Source: Acidovorax sp. | Lineage (GTDB): Bacteria > Pseudomonadota > Gammaproteobacteria > Burkholderiales > Burkholderiaceae_C | Assembly: GCA_030692685.1 (NCBI GenBank) | Contig: JAUXZO010000129.1 | Location: forward strand, 1-64,000 | Reading direction: 5' to 3' | Length of the DNA: 64,000 nucleotides | Part shown: piece by piece, positions 31,823 through 39,809 of the stretch | Layout: each line of letters opens with the position of its first letter | Numbering within the stretch: position 1 is the stretch's first letter | Position numbers and translations under genes: made by a program | Notes under the pieces: model-generated | Told to the model about the DNA's origin: nothing | Seen by the model: only the letters and a program-made list of their open reading frames with translations | Databases searched by the model: none

Positions 31823-32673
31823 CACACCGCCCCCGCGTCGATCAATTGCATGGTGCCAAGCACGGGGTATTCCCCCACCGCCAATGGCGTAAGGGCGGCG
31901 GGTGTGTCGGCCTGCGGATAGTCCACCGCGTGCACACCGTCCACGTGCAGCAGTGTGGTGATGTAGGAGCGGGCCACGCTGCTGGCCATTACGTTTATCC
32001 CGGCGAACGCGGCGGCCAGCCTGTCACGCAGCTGCGGCAGCAGGTTGGCGGGCGCGCTGCCTGTGCGGGTGATGCGGGCCGTGATGTGTATGAGTTTTGG
32101 CGCCGCCACTTGCACCAGCAGGCGCACGCCCAGCATGCGGGCGGCGTCTGCGTTCAGCCCGGCCTCCACCGTAGCGCGCACTGTTTCGGCCTGTGCTTGG
32201 TCTGCCACCCACAGTATCACCAGCACGGTGCCGGGTGTTGGTTGGCTGGCCTGGGCGGTGCGCACCAGCATGGATGCCGTCATGGCGTGAAATTCGTAGT
32301 GCTGGCGCGTGCCCTGCGCTCCCAGCGCCGCAATCTTGAGCTGCAGGCGCGCGCGCAGGCGTTCGTCATTTTCCGCTGGCATGCGCGCCACTCCGAAAAG
32401 TGCGGCCAACTGGTCAAGGTCGCTGCCCGTTGCAAAGGCCAGTAGGTGGGCGCGGGCTGCATCGTTGATGCGCGCGCGGATCACCAGCTCGCGGTAAGCG
32501 TGCGACTCAATCAGCTTTACCACTGGGTCAGACTCTAACGACAGGATTTCATCAATGGCGGGGAGGTGAGGGCGCATGCGCTCGGCAAAGTCGGCCTTTG
32601 CTGCTGCCAGGATGGTTTCAAACGACAGCGTTTCAACCACGCTTGGCGCTGGCAGGGTCTGCAGGTCGATCAT
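31822..32673 (-). CDS. J: Baseplate assembly protein J
   Basis: 283 aa from ATG 32673 overlapping the W stop by ATGA; the frame remains open upstream but that part is antisense noise. Baseplate_J signature: MIDLQTLPAPSVVETLSFETILAAAKADF, DPVVKLIESHAYRELVIRARINDAARAHLLAFATGSDLDQLAALFGVAR. Forms the baseplate wedge. Confidence 0.95.
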   Translation of the reverse strand: MIDLQTLPAPSVVETLSFETILAAAKADFAERMRPHLPAIDEILSLESDPVVKLIESHAYRELVIRARINDAARAHLLAFATGSDLDQLAALFGVARMPAENDERLRARLQLKIAALGAQGTRQHYEFHAMTASMLVRTAQASQPTPGTVLVILWVADQAQAETVRATVEAGLNADAARMLGVRLLVQVAAPKLIHITARITRTGSAPANLLPQLRDRLAAAFAGINVMASSVARSYITTLLHVDGVHAVDYPQADTPAALTPLAVGEYPVLGTMQLIDAGAV

Positions 32674-33032
32674 TCGATAGCCCCTTTGCCAAATGGAACG
32701 GACAGCGTGATGGGGGCGGCTTCGCGGCCAAAGCCGCCCAGGTAGCTGCCCGTAAGTTCGATGTCTGCGCGGCCGGGGCGCTGCGGGTCGCGGCGCATGG
32801 CCACCTTGTCCACCTGCAGCCGCGGCTCCCACCGCATGAGGGCCGACACGATGGCCGACATCACGCGGGTTTGTGTGGCCAGGTTGTCGGGTTGGTCGAT
32901 CAGCGCGGGCACCAGGCTTCCGTAGTCGCGGCGCATCACGCGCGAACCTATAGGGGTGGTCAGGATGTCGGCCACGCTCTGTTGCAGGTGGGCGATGGCG
33001 CCCAGGCGTCGACCGGTGTGGCGGCTCATCAT
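32670..33032 (-). CDS. W: Baseplate protein W (GPW/gp25 family)
   Basis: 120 aa (ATG 33032 or 33029). GAIAHLQQSVADILTTPIGSRVMRRDYGSLVPALID is the gp25-like family signature. It links baseplate wedge and tube. Overlaps J by ATGA and V by a few bases. Confidence 0.95.
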   Translation of the reverse strand: MMSRHTGRRLGAIAHLQQSVADILTTPIGSRVMRRDYGSLVPALIDQPDNLATQTRVMSAIVSALMRWEPRLQVDKVAMRRDPQRPGRADIELTGSYLGGFGREAAPITLSVPFGKGAIE

Positions 33033-33622
33033 TGCGGCGCCTTGGTGTTGTCGTCGCCGATGCGCACGCCGCCGTGGACGTGGTGCACAGCGCTGATGCC
33101 CTCGGCCACGATGTCCACATTGCTGGTGATCCGGTCGGGGCCGATCTGCAGCACGGCACCGCCAACGCGCAGGGTGATGCTGTCGGGCGTCATGGCGATG
33201 CTGCAGGCGGCGCCCACTTCCAGGGTGATCCCTTCGTCCATGTGAATGGTGTGCCGACCAGCGCGGTATTCCGCCCAGTCTTTTTCACTCCATTGGGTGC
33301 GGTCTACGCCTTCGCCGTCACTGGGTGCGTCCATGTTGTCGCTGTAGGCGCCCAGCAGGGCCACGCCCTGCGACAAGTCGCCACCGGGAGACAGCACCAT
33401 GCATTGCTCGCCCTTCACGGGTGGCCACCACTTGCTGCCTTTGTTGCCAGCGGCGCGGCCAGCGATCCATGGCAGCCAGTCGGTGGTGTTGTCGCCCAGC
33501 TTTATGCGGCAGCGTGGCGGCTTCTCGTGGCGCACTTCCACCACCGTGCCCACGCGCGCCAGGTTCTCCAGGCGGCGCGTTGATTCCTGCGGGCTGTCTT
33601 GTTGTGGGGTGTTTTCGGGCAT
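33029..33622 (-). CDS. V: Baseplate spike protein V
   Basis: 197 aa. RRLENLARVGTVVEVRHEKPPRCRIKLGDNTTDWLPWIAGRA is the gpV N-terminal OB-fold, followed by the repetitive beta-helix and a C-terminal AVHHVHGGVRIG with the HxH metal site of the P2 spike tip. It punctures the outer membrane. First gene of the V-W-J-I operon with a late-type site just upstream; no clear Shine-Dalgarno. Confidence 0.94.
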   Translation of the reverse strand: MPENTPQQDSPQESTRRLENLARVGTVVEVRHEKPPRCRIKLGDNTTDWLPWIAGRAAGNKGSKWWPPVKGEQCMVLSPGGDLSQGVALLGAYSDNMDAPSDGEGVDRTQWSEKDWAEYRAGRHTIHMDEGITLEVGAACSIAMTPDSITLRVGGAVLQIGPDRITSNVDIVAEGISAVHHVHGGVRIGDDNTKAPQ

Positions 33623-33668
33623 GCACGCATGGTGCTGCCGCGCACGCGCGAAGGCCAGCGCGGGGCAC

Positions 33669-33687
33669 TGTGGCTGCGCGTATCACA
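33669..33687 (-). promoter_or_regulatory. Candidate Ogr-type late promoter site (V operon)
   Basis: TGTGGCTGCGCGTATCACA, pattern TGT-N13-ACA, with CACTGTGGCTGCG in common with the other two sites. Its centre is 56 bp upstream of the V start codon, so the transcript would have almost no leader if activation is at -55 as in P2. Confidence 0.65.
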
Positions 33688-33703
33688 TTTTTTCGACCGC
33701 GTT

Positions 33704-34177
33704 TCAGGCTTGGAAGTGATCCAGCAGCACGTCGCGCAAGGTGTCGTAGTCGGCCTGACTGATGCCGATCAGCTCGCGTGCGGGGTAACGGTATTGCGGA
33801 CCGCCTGGGGTCACAGCGTCCGACTCCCCGAAGTGGTGCACGCGGGCAATGCGCTGTGCGCGCCCTGTAATCTCGACCACGGCGGAGTTGCCCTGCGCTT
33901 TGGCCTTGAGGTGCCGCACTTGGCGCATCTTGGCAAACATGGGCTGGCGTTGCTTGGCCTGTTGGCGGAGTTGCTCGCGCTTGCTGCGCAGGGTGGTGCT
34001 TGGCGCCTTGCGCGGCTCCCATCGGTTGCCGTCCGGGTCGGTCTGAGCGCGCATGCGCTCGGCGTTGTCTTTGCGCAGACGGCGGGCAATGTCCAGCTGC
34101 AGGCGGCGTTGCTGCTGCGGCTGCAGCTTGCGCAGCATGTCCCCGGCCCAGTCTTCAAGCGCGGTGAAGTCGGCCAT
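33704..34177 (-). CDS. S: Tail completion protein S
   Basis: 157 aa from ATG 34177. MADFTALEDWAGDMLRKLQPQQQRRLQLDIARRLRKDNAERMRAQTDPDG and the RIARVHHFGESDAV...YPARELIGIS core are phage virion morphogenesis family (gpS). Follows R by 2 bp. Completes the tail before head joining. Confidence 0.94.
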   Translation of the reverse strand: MADFTALEDWAGDMLRKLQPQQQRRLQLDIARRLRKDNAERMRAQTDPDGNRWEPRKAPSTTLRSKREQLRQQAKQRQPMFAKMRQVRHLKAKAQGNSAVVEITGRAQRIARVHHFGESDAVTPGGPQYRYPARELIGISQADYDTLRDVLLDHFQA

Positions 34178-34179
34178 GG

Positions 34180-34701
34180 CTAAAACAGGTCCAGGAAGCG
34201 GGCGCGCTCTGGCGGGAGGGGTAGATCCCATTCGGCCAGTTTCGTGTCTTGCAGCCACAGCTCCCAATGCTCTGGCAGGCACTGGCCGCCCGGGTGGCAT
34301 GGTTCGCGTGGGTGCTCAACGTTAAACCGTGTTGGGTGATCTGCGACGGCTTTGACGACCGCGCGCTCTGTAACAGGCACGCGAATTCCAATATCAACCG
34401 CCGCAGTGTTCAACGGCTCCACCGTGAACTCGATCCCGCGGGCCTGGCTCTGCGGGTTGGCCAACAGGTCGGACTGGTGCACGCGCACCCAGGCCAGCAC
34501 CGGAACGAAAAGCGCGTCTGTGTGGCCGCTGTAGTCCAGCACGGTGATGGCCACGGTGTAGCCGTACTCAAACGAGAGCCCGCCCCCAATGGTTGAAACC
34601 GCCTTGCCATCCGTGGCCATGACGATCAGATTTTCTGGGTTGATCTTGAGCGATGGGACGGCGCTCTCGATCAAATTGCGCAGGCTTTGCAGCTTGTACA
34701 T
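34180..34701 (-). CDS. R: Tail completion protein R
   Basis: 173 aa. MYKLQSLRNLIESAVPSLKINPENLIVMATDGKAVSTIGGGLSFEYGYT is the gpR family start, with HWELWLQDTKLAEW near the end. Lies between the lysis cassette and S as in P2. Acts in tail completion. Confidence 0.94.
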   Translation of the reverse strand: MYKLQSLRNLIESAVPSLKINPENLIVMATDGKAVSTIGGGLSFEYGYTVAITVLDYSGHTDALFVPVLAWVRVHQSDLLANPQSQARGIEFTVEPLNTAAVDIGIRVPVTERAVVKAVADHPTRFNVEHPREPCHPGGQCLPEHWELWLQDTKLAEWDLPLPPERARFLDLF

Positions 34702-34708
34702 GGGCGGT

Positions 34709-35242
34709 CTACTGTTTCTGCGCGCGCTCGCTTACCGCGTGGGCGCTGTCGGCTGCGCGCTCGCAGGTAAGGCCACGGGCGCGGGCGGTGTCAGCAATGT
34801 GCGCCAGCTCTCCCGCTCTCTCATCAACGCGGCGCTGCAGGTCGGCAAGCAAATCGAGGGGGGCGGTGTCTGCCGTGCAGTTTCCGGCAGCGGCGCGAGC
34901 CTGGGTGGCAACACGGTGGGCGGTGATATAGGTGGCAAGGTCGCGCTGCAGCCCATGAGCAGCAGTGCGAGCCCGGCCAGCATCGCTATCAGCAGCAGCA
35001 ATGGCGGCCGATGCAGCGGCCCCGATCTTGGCGATTTCGTCACGGTGGTTCCCTTCTAAGGTGCGGTAGTTTTCCGATAGCACGCGGGCCTGGCGCTCAC
35101 TGGTGGCGCGCTCGGTGTTCAAGGTGGCGATGGCCTGGGCTTCTGCCGTCTGTGCGTCGGCAAGGCGAAGGGTTTGCATAAGCAGCAGGGCGCCCAGGGC
35201 GAGGGCCACGAACTGCCAGGCGTAGGCTTTGATGGTGGTCAT
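34709..35242 (-). CDS. Rz-like spanin, inner membrane subunit (LysB-type)
   Basis: 177 aa from ATG 35242, overlapping the endolysin stop by ATGA. One N-terminal membrane segment (YAWQFVALALGALLLMQTL) and a long periplasmic coiled coil rich in Ala, Arg and Glu. It would join with Rz1 to fuse inner and outer membranes at the end of lysis. The rz1 gene is nested within it. Confidence 0.85.
   Translation of the reverse strand: MTTIKAYAWQFVALALGALLLMQTLRLADAQTAEAQAIATLNTERATSERQARVLSENYRTLEGNHRDEIAKIGAAASAAIAAADSDAGRARTAAHGLQRDLATYITAHRVATQARAAAGNCTADTAPLDLLADLQRRVDERAGELAHIADTARARGLTCERAADSAHAVSERAQKQ
34732..35043 (-). CDS. Rz1-like spanin lipoprotein nested in Rz
   Basis: 103 aa in a different frame, wholly inside the Rz gene. 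Lipobox LALLLMGC, then a proline-rich stretch (LPPISPPTVLPPRLAPLPETARQTPPP), the signature of Rz1 outer-membrane spanins. The mature part is longer than lambda Rz1. The nested arrangement is known for lambda and P2 LysB/LysC. Confidence 0.85.
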   Translation of the reverse strand: MTKSPRSGPLHRPPLLLLIAMLAGLALLLMGCSATLPPISPPTVLPPRLAPLPETARQTPPPSICLPTCSAALMRERESWRTLLTPPAPVALPASAQPTAPTR

Positions 35243-35808
35243 TGCTGCATGTCCAAACAGTCGGCCATGCGCTTTTGCTGCCGGGTCCAGACGCCTTTGC
35301 AGCCCTTTGGCCCCCAGTTTTGTGGCAGCGCGCAGTCCCGGCCCGCTTGAAACCGCCAGTGCATGAGGGCATGGCATGCGCCCAGGTGGTCGCCGCGCAG
35401 CAGCCAGGTACGCGGCGACTTGGGCTTGTGCCAGTTGCCAATGCCGAACTGGCCGGTGAAGTTCATGTAGAGGTCAAATTCGCCGGGGTAGAGCACCACG
35501 CCCGGCAGACTTGCCTTGAACCGGAGTTCCTCCGCATCGTTGAGGCTACGCGCGAGCTTTTCGGCACGCTGGCGCGTGATGGGCGGGTCGGACATGCGCA
35601 CGGGCGTGCCGTCTTCATAACGGGTGGAACCGTGGCCGATGGTTGGAACGTCGCCTTTTGTGGGCACGTAAGGCAGATGCACCACGGCGCCATCTGCCCG
35701 CACGCTGGTTGGTCCGTCGCCTTCGTTGGCCTTCCACGTGGCGAATCCGGCGGCCGACATCGTTAGAACTGCGACGGCCATGCGGGCGATGGCTTGCTTG
35801 GTGGTCAT
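35239..35808 (-). CDS. Endolysin, GH24 lysozyme with N-terminal signal anchor
   Basis: 189 aa from ATG 35808. The N-terminal ~25 residues are hydrophobic and Gly/Ala-rich (ARMAVAVLTMSAAGFATWKANEG), so it may be a SAR endolysin held in the membrane until it is released. Catalytic Glu29 (KANEGDG) and the GDVPTIGHGST motif (52-62) fit lysozymes of this phage group. C-terminal Cys-rich segment GACHALMHWRFQAGRDC. It cuts peptidoglycan at lysis. Confidence 0.9.
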   Translation of the reverse strand: MTTKQAIARMAVAVLTMSAAGFATWKANEGDGPTSVRADGAVVHLPYVPTKGDVPTIGHGSTRYEDGTPVRMSDPPITRQRAEKLARSLNDAEELRFKASLPGVVLYPGEFDLYMNFTGQFGIGNWHKPKSPRTWLLRGDHLGACHALMHWRFQAGRDCALPQNWGPKGCKGVWTRQQKRMADCLDMQQ

Positions 35809-35921
35809 CACTTGCCCCCTTTCTTCGGTTCGATCCAGTCGTACATCCACAGGAGGCCGACCACCAACAGGATGAAAGGCGCAAGCGCCCACATCCACCA
35901 CTTGTTCCATTTGCCGTCCAT
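35808..35921 (-). CDS. Small one-helix membrane protein in lysis cassette
   Basis: 37 aa (MDGKWNKWWMWALAPFILLVVGLLWMYDWIEPKKGGK), one membrane segment with basic ends. ATG 35921 overlaps the holin stop (TGATG) and its own stop overlaps the endolysin ATG (TGATG). That packing supports a real gene. It could be a second holin, an antiholin or a pinholin-like factor. Confidence 0.65.
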   Translation of the reverse strand: MDGKWNKWWMWALAPFILLVVGLLWMYDWIEPKKGGK

Positions 35922-36127
35922 CAGTCGGCCTTCACTTCCTGGCCCTGCGCGGCACGGTGCCAGCGCCACAGCAGCCAGCCGATCTGCAGCAGCAAATAGA
36001 CGATGGTGAGCGCGGCCACGGCGTGGTTGATCGTCCAGCCTTGCGCAATCGATGTGCCCACAACCGCAATGGGTGGTGTGGCCTTCGCTCCCTCTGTCAC
36101 GATGTCTTTGATCAGTTCTTTGCTCAT
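35921..36127 (-). CDS. Putative holin
   Basis: 68 aa from ATG 36127. One strong membrane segment (INHAVAALTIVYLLLQIGWLLWRW) after a polar N-terminus (MSKELIKDIVTEGAKATPP). The size, one or two helices and position between X and the endolysin match the holin slot. It would form the membrane hole that starts lysis. Confidence 0.75.
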   Translation of the reverse strand: MSKELIKDIVTEGAKATPPIAVVGTSIAQGWTINHAVAALTIVYLLLQIGWLLWRWHRAAQGQEVKAD

Positions 36128-36131
36128 GTTT

Positions 36132-36350
36132 TCAGGTCCACAGGTAAACAGTTGGTCGCGCCGCTTCGGGTGCTTTGACAAGGCGCACGGCCTGGCCTTC
36201 GGGGATGTCGGCGGCCAGCTTTGCCAGGCCTGGGTTTGCGGCCAGCGTGGCTTCAACGTGGCCCGCTGTTGCGCCCAGCTTTCGCCAGGCCAGGGCGTCC
36301 AGGGTTTCGTGCTGGTGGGCGCGGACAGTGACGCTTTGCACGGTGCTCAT
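36132..36350 (-). CDS. X: Tail protein X (LysM-like)
   Basis: 72 aa. VRAHQHETLDALAWRKLGATAGHVEATLAANPGLAKLAADIPEGQAVRLV is the gpX family with a LysM-like fold that may bind peptidoglycan. Overlaps L by ATGA; same position as in P2. Confidence 0.93.
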   Translation of the reverse strand: MSTVQSVTVRAHQHETLDALAWRKLGATAGHVEATLAANPGLAKLAADIPEGQAVRLVKAPEAARPTVYLWT

Positions 36351-36829
36351 AGCAATTCCGCAATCACGCGCGATGTGTCTTGCAGGTCGGCAATGGCCCA
36401 GCGCAGTTGCTGGTTAAAGCCGTCCACGCGAATCTCGATTGCGGCCATCACGCGCGGCTCTTTACCGGCGCCCTGGGGCAGCGTGTCGATGTCGCGGTAT
36501 GCCTCGGCCAGCTGCACCTGCACGTGTGCATAGATGGCGGCGCGGTACTGCTGCACCTTCACGCTCTGGCCGTCCAGCTGGTCGGCTGGTACAGCCTGCA
36601 GCGTGGCGTGGCCTTCATCAGTCTGCAGCTTCTTCCATTCCCGCAGTTCCCCATTCACCGACCACATGGCCGCCAGCAGCGCTTTGTGCAGGCGTTCCGC
36701 CGTGACCGTGCCATCCAGGCGGATGTCAGCGCGCAGCTTTTCGCGGTCGATGTTGGGCCAAAAGCCGTCATTGCCCACGGCCGGTTCGGCGCCGCGTGCG
36801 GGCGGATTGGCGGTGGCGATGAATGACAT
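36347..36829 (-). CDS. L: Head completion/stabilisation protein L
   Basis: 160 aa. EPAVGNDGFWPNIDREKLRADIRLDGTVTAERLHKALLAAMWSVNGELREWK is the gpL family. It seals the filled head before tail joining. Lies after M in the O-N-M-L-X late operon, with a 127-bp gap to M that shows no further gene. Confidence 0.93.
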   Translation of the reverse strand: MSFIATANPPARGAEPAVGNDGFWPNIDREKLRADIRLDGTVTAERLHKALLAAMWSVNGELREWKKLQTDEGHATLQAVPADQLDGQSVKVQQYRAAIYAHVQVQLAEAYRDIDTLPQGAGKEPRVMAAIEIRVDGFNQQLRWAIADLQDTSRVIAELL

Positions 36830-36956
36830 GGGGGCTTTCTGGTGAGGGTGTTAGGTGTGGCGGTGGTCCTGGGCGTCTGAGCAGTGCAAGTCAATGCCTG
36901 TCTTTGCCCAGGAGCCGCCACGGGTGCGGGGTACGCTCGGGTTACAGCGTCTGGAG

Positions 36957-37664
36957 TTATTCCGCCTTGGGTTTAAGGCGGCGCTCCAAACGCTCGATGT
37001 CTTTTTTCACGCCTGCGCGTGTGTCCAGCTCCATGGCGCGCAGCAGCAGGGGCAGGGCCTCGCGGCAGGCTTTGAGCGTGCGGCTGTTCATGTCCACGTC
37101 GCTGCTGCCGGTTTTTCCCAGAATGGCCCAACCCGCCGCCTTGTACAGCTTGCTTTTCGCTTGGTCGGGGGTGTCTGCGCTCTCAGTCAGTGCCATGGCC
37201 TGGGCCGCAATCTGCAATGCGTCCTGGCCCTTGAGCTTTCCGGCCAGGATGGCTTCTGCCACTTCGTCTTGCACGATGGTGGGCAACGTTCGGTTGTAGT
37301 TGTCTGGCGGCTTGATGTCGCTTTCCATCGCGTATTCGGCAATCTGTAGCGCGCGGGCGTAGTTGCCCGCGTCGATGTGCCACACCAACACGGTGGCTAT
37401 CACGTCATCCTGCGTGCCGGGCCGCGCCTGCAGCACACCATCCACATAGGCGTCGTACTCCGGCAGGATCACCCGCTTGGCTTCGATCTTCTTTTCAACG
37501 CTGTGCAGATCCTTCAAGCGCAGGCGGTGCTGGTGCAGCTGCGCCTGCTGCAGTTCGTAGGCGGTGCCCACGGTGTGCCCGTGCACATCGGCAGTGACGG
37601 CCAGCGCGGCCTGGGCCAGTGCAAGGTGGTGCATGCGGTGGCGCTGTGCGAGGGTTTGGCCCAT
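36957..37664 (-). CDS. M: Small terminase subunit / endonuclease M
   Basis: 235 aa. MHHLALAQAALAVTADVHGHTVGTAYELQQAQLHQHRLRLKDLHSVEKKIEAKRVILPEYDAYVDGVL matches gpM. It cuts cos ends together with P. N-terminal helix-rich domain, and C-terminal charged helices (LLLRAMELDTRAGVKKDIERLERRLKPK). Separated from N by a hairpin-containing gap. Confidence 0.94.
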   Translation of the reverse strand: MGQTLAQRHRMHHLALAQAALAVTADVHGHTVGTAYELQQAQLHQHRLRLKDLHSVEKKIEAKRVILPEYDAYVDGVLQARPGTQDDVIATVLVWHIDAGNYARALQIAEYAMESDIKPPDNYNRTLPTIVQDEVAEAILAGKLKGQDALQIAAQAMALTESADTPDQAKSKLYKAAGWAILGKTGSSDVDMNSRTLKACREALPLLLRAMELDTRAGVKKDIERLERRLKPKAE

Positions 37665-37718
37665 GGCGATCTGTCCTGTTCTTTTTGGTGGCTGGTGGCG
37701 GGGTCACCTGGCGGACAA

Positions 37719-37747
37719 ATAGCGGCTCTTTTTTTTAGAGCTGCTAT
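37719..37747. repeat. Hairpin between N and M
   Basis: 11-bp arms ATAGCGGCTCT and AGAGCTGCTAT with one G.U-type position and a 7-base T (A in the transcript) loop. It lies in the late operon between capsid gene N and terminase gene M. It could moderate or stabilise the N message. Confidence 0.45.
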
Positions 37748-37767
37748 CTGTGCCAGTGGCCAGGGGG

Positions 37768-38772
37768 TTAGACGATTTCGATGTTCTCGATCAGGCAGGC
37801 TTTGCCCAGGTCTTCGATCACGAATGCGTCATTGCTGCTTTCGTAGGTCTCGATCTGGTCCCGCTTGGGGTTGTCGAGCACGTGGCGGCGGCGGCCACCT
37901 TCTTGGTAGTAGATGGACAGGTTGCTCAAGCTGGTGATGAGCACCGAACCTTCTGGAACAAACGGCACGGTGATGGCGCCCAGGCTGCCCAACCGCATCT
38001 GGCTGCGCACGATGTCGGCGGCCAGCATTTCGGTGGGTGCGTCCTGGCCGTCCACCAGCGGGAACAGCTTGTCATGCATGAGGCCGCGGCCCACGATGGC
38101 CACCAGATCACCGGCGGCCGCGTGCCAAGGTTCCAGCAGCGACTTGTGCGCGTCGTACACGAGGCCGTCCAGCGTTTTGTAATCGCCCGTAGCGCCCACG
38201 CGCACTTTGCCTGCGGTGGCGCCGGTATCCAGAACGCGGGCGGGTGCCTCGCTGCGCAGCTTCTGCAACCAGCCCACGTTGACATCCTGCAGAAGCGGGT
38301 TAGTCACGCGGTTGGTGTCGGCCGCCGCGCTGGTGCCGTTGAAGCCGATCATGATGCGATCTAGCGCGCATTGCTGCTGGATCGCGCGAGCGATGCGCAG
38401 CTGGAAGTCTTTGAACTTCGCCCACATGTCCAGCTTGTTGTAGCGGATGTGCGTGTCGTAGTTGGTTTGCACGCACACATAGCCACGTCCTTCGAGGTTG
38501 GAGGCGTCGCGGGTTACACGGTCTTTTGTCGTGGTGTCGGTGCGGCTTGCTACCGGGCCATCGGTGCCCAGTCCCAGCTTGGCGCCCTGCATTTCGTCTA
38601 CCGGAACGATGTTGATGGACTTCAAGAATGCGCTGCTCTCTTGAATGCGGTTCTCCAGCTTCTGCTGGATGCTGGGCGCGACGTTGTATTTCTCGGCAAC
38701 GGATTGCACGCCATTCAGCTTGGCTTGGTCTTGCAGGTAGGCGCTGTAAAGCTGGCGAGTCGTGTTTTTCAT
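37768..38772 (-). CDS. N: Major capsid protein N
   Basis: 334 aa. MKNTTRQLYSAYLQDQAKLNGV, QESSAFLKSINIVPVDEMQGAKLGLG and the FDTHIRYNKLDMWAKFKDF-like middle (TNYDTHIRYNKLDMWAKF) match the P2 capsid family (~357 aa). The mature form probably begins after a short N-terminal propeptide cut by O. Confidence 0.96.
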   Translation of the reverse strand: MKNTTRQLYSAYLQDQAKLNGVQSVAEKYNVAPSIQQKLENRIQESSAFLKSINIVPVDEMQGAKLGLGTDGPVASRTDTTTKDRVTRDASNLEGRGYVCVQTNYDTHIRYNKLDMWAKFKDFQLRIARAIQQQCALDRIMIGFNGTSAAADTNRVTNPLLQDVNVGWLQKLRSEAPARVLDTGATAGKVRVGATGDYKTLDGLVYDAHKSLLEPWHAAAGDLVAIVGRGLMHDKLFPLVDGQDAPTEMLAADIVRSQMRLGSLGAITVPFVPEGSVLITSLSNLSIYYQEGGRRRHVLDNPKRDQIETYESSNDAFVIEDLGKACLIENIEIV

Positions 38773-38836
38773 GGGTGTTGTCCCTCGGGTGTGGTGGTTG
38801 CGGTGGTGGTGCTTTGCTGTGTGGCGCTGTCTTGGG

Positions 38837-39667
38837 TCAGCAATCGGCCTTTGCAGCGCCCTCAGAGCCAGTGGCCTCTGGGCGCTGTTCGCCGCCGCCG
38901 TCTTGCTTGCTCAACTTCTGTGTGAGTGCCTTGAATTCGGTTTGCAGCGTGGAGAACTCGCCCTGCAGCTTTTCATGCGCCGCCTTCGCTGCGGTCAGCT
39001 CTTTGGCTTGGTGTTGAATGGCGGCATCAGCTGCGCCCAGCACTTCCAGCGTCTTGGTAGCGAATACTTCGGTGGTTTCTGGTGTGGGCTTGGGCGCAGC
39101 TGCGCCGCTCAAGTTTTTCAGCAGGTCGCTGAATTTGTTGATGAGCGTGGAGGCGATGGTTTCTGTATCGCCTTCCAATCCCATGTCAATTTCCACAGCA
39201 GCGCTGAACAGTGCGCCCTCGCTGTGCTTTTTTCCCTTGAAGGGGCTGGCGTCGGGGTTTTGGGCTGCGAACTTGAGTACCTCGGTGCCTAGGCTTGCTG
39301 GGGTGTCTGTCACACCCAAGCCGATCAGGTAGGCCTCGCCTGATTTGGCGAAGTTGGGATCAATCTCGATAGAGCTGTAGATCTTCTGTTTGGCCTTGTT
39401 CATTGCCACCAGAGATGGCAGGGCCTCGATCTGAGCGAACAGAGCCAGCTTGCCGTCCTCTACCGGGCGCGCTTCCAGCTTGAGAACGTCGCCCAGCGCG
39501 TTGAATGCGCTGTCAGCCGTCACGCCGCGGATGTGCTCCATCCAAACACGTGCGCCATAGGTTTCGGGCTTGTAGTTGGCGGCCATCTGCTGGATGTGCA
39601 CGCGCTGAATTTCTCGGCCGTCGGTGGTGGCGCCTTCGGTGGCGACGCGAAAAAACTTGGATGGCAT
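38837..39667 (-). CDS. O: Capsid scaffold/maturation protease O
   Basis: 276 aa. Serine protease head domain with Asp16 (TTDGREI), His45 (WMEHIRG) and Ser98/Ser99 (IYSSIEID), the triad pattern of P2 gpO, plus a C-terminal coiled-coil scaffold (LTAAKAAHEKLQGEFSTLQTEFKALTQKLSK). It scaffolds N assembly and then cuts itself and N. First gene of its operon, with a late-type site ~85 bp upstream. Confidence 0.95.
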   Translation of the reverse strand: MPSKFFRVATEGATTDGREIQRVHIQQMAANYKPETYGARVWMEHIRGVTADSAFNALGDVLKLEARPVEDGKLALFAQIEALPSLVAMNKAKQKIYSSIEIDPNFAKSGEAYLIGLGVTDTPASLGTEVLKFAAQNPDASPFKGKKHSEGALFSAAVEIDMGLEGDTETIASTLINKFSDLLKNLSGAAAPKPTPETTEVFATKTLEVLGAADAAIQHQAKELTAAKAAHEKLQGEFSTLQTEFKALTQKLSKQDGGGEQRPEATGSEGAAKADC

Positions 39668-39743
39668 GGTGCGGCTTTCGTGCGGTGAGTTGATCTACCG
39701 CCTATGTTCCGCACAGGGCCGCATGGCCGCAATTAGCGCGCAC

Positions 39744-39762
39744 TGTGGCTGCGCACATCACA
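39744..39762. promoter_or_regulatory. Candidate Ogr-type late site between O and P
   Basis: TGTGGCTGCGCACATCACA, pattern TGT-N13-ACA, in the 142-bp divergent region between O (minus) and P (plus). A single near-symmetric site could serve both promoters. It shares CACTGTGGCTGCG with the sites at 25024 and 33669. Confidence 0.65.
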
Positions 39763-39809
39763 TTTTCTGCCGGGTGATTTCCGCGCGCACGCGGCAGACA
39801 CTGGCAGCC

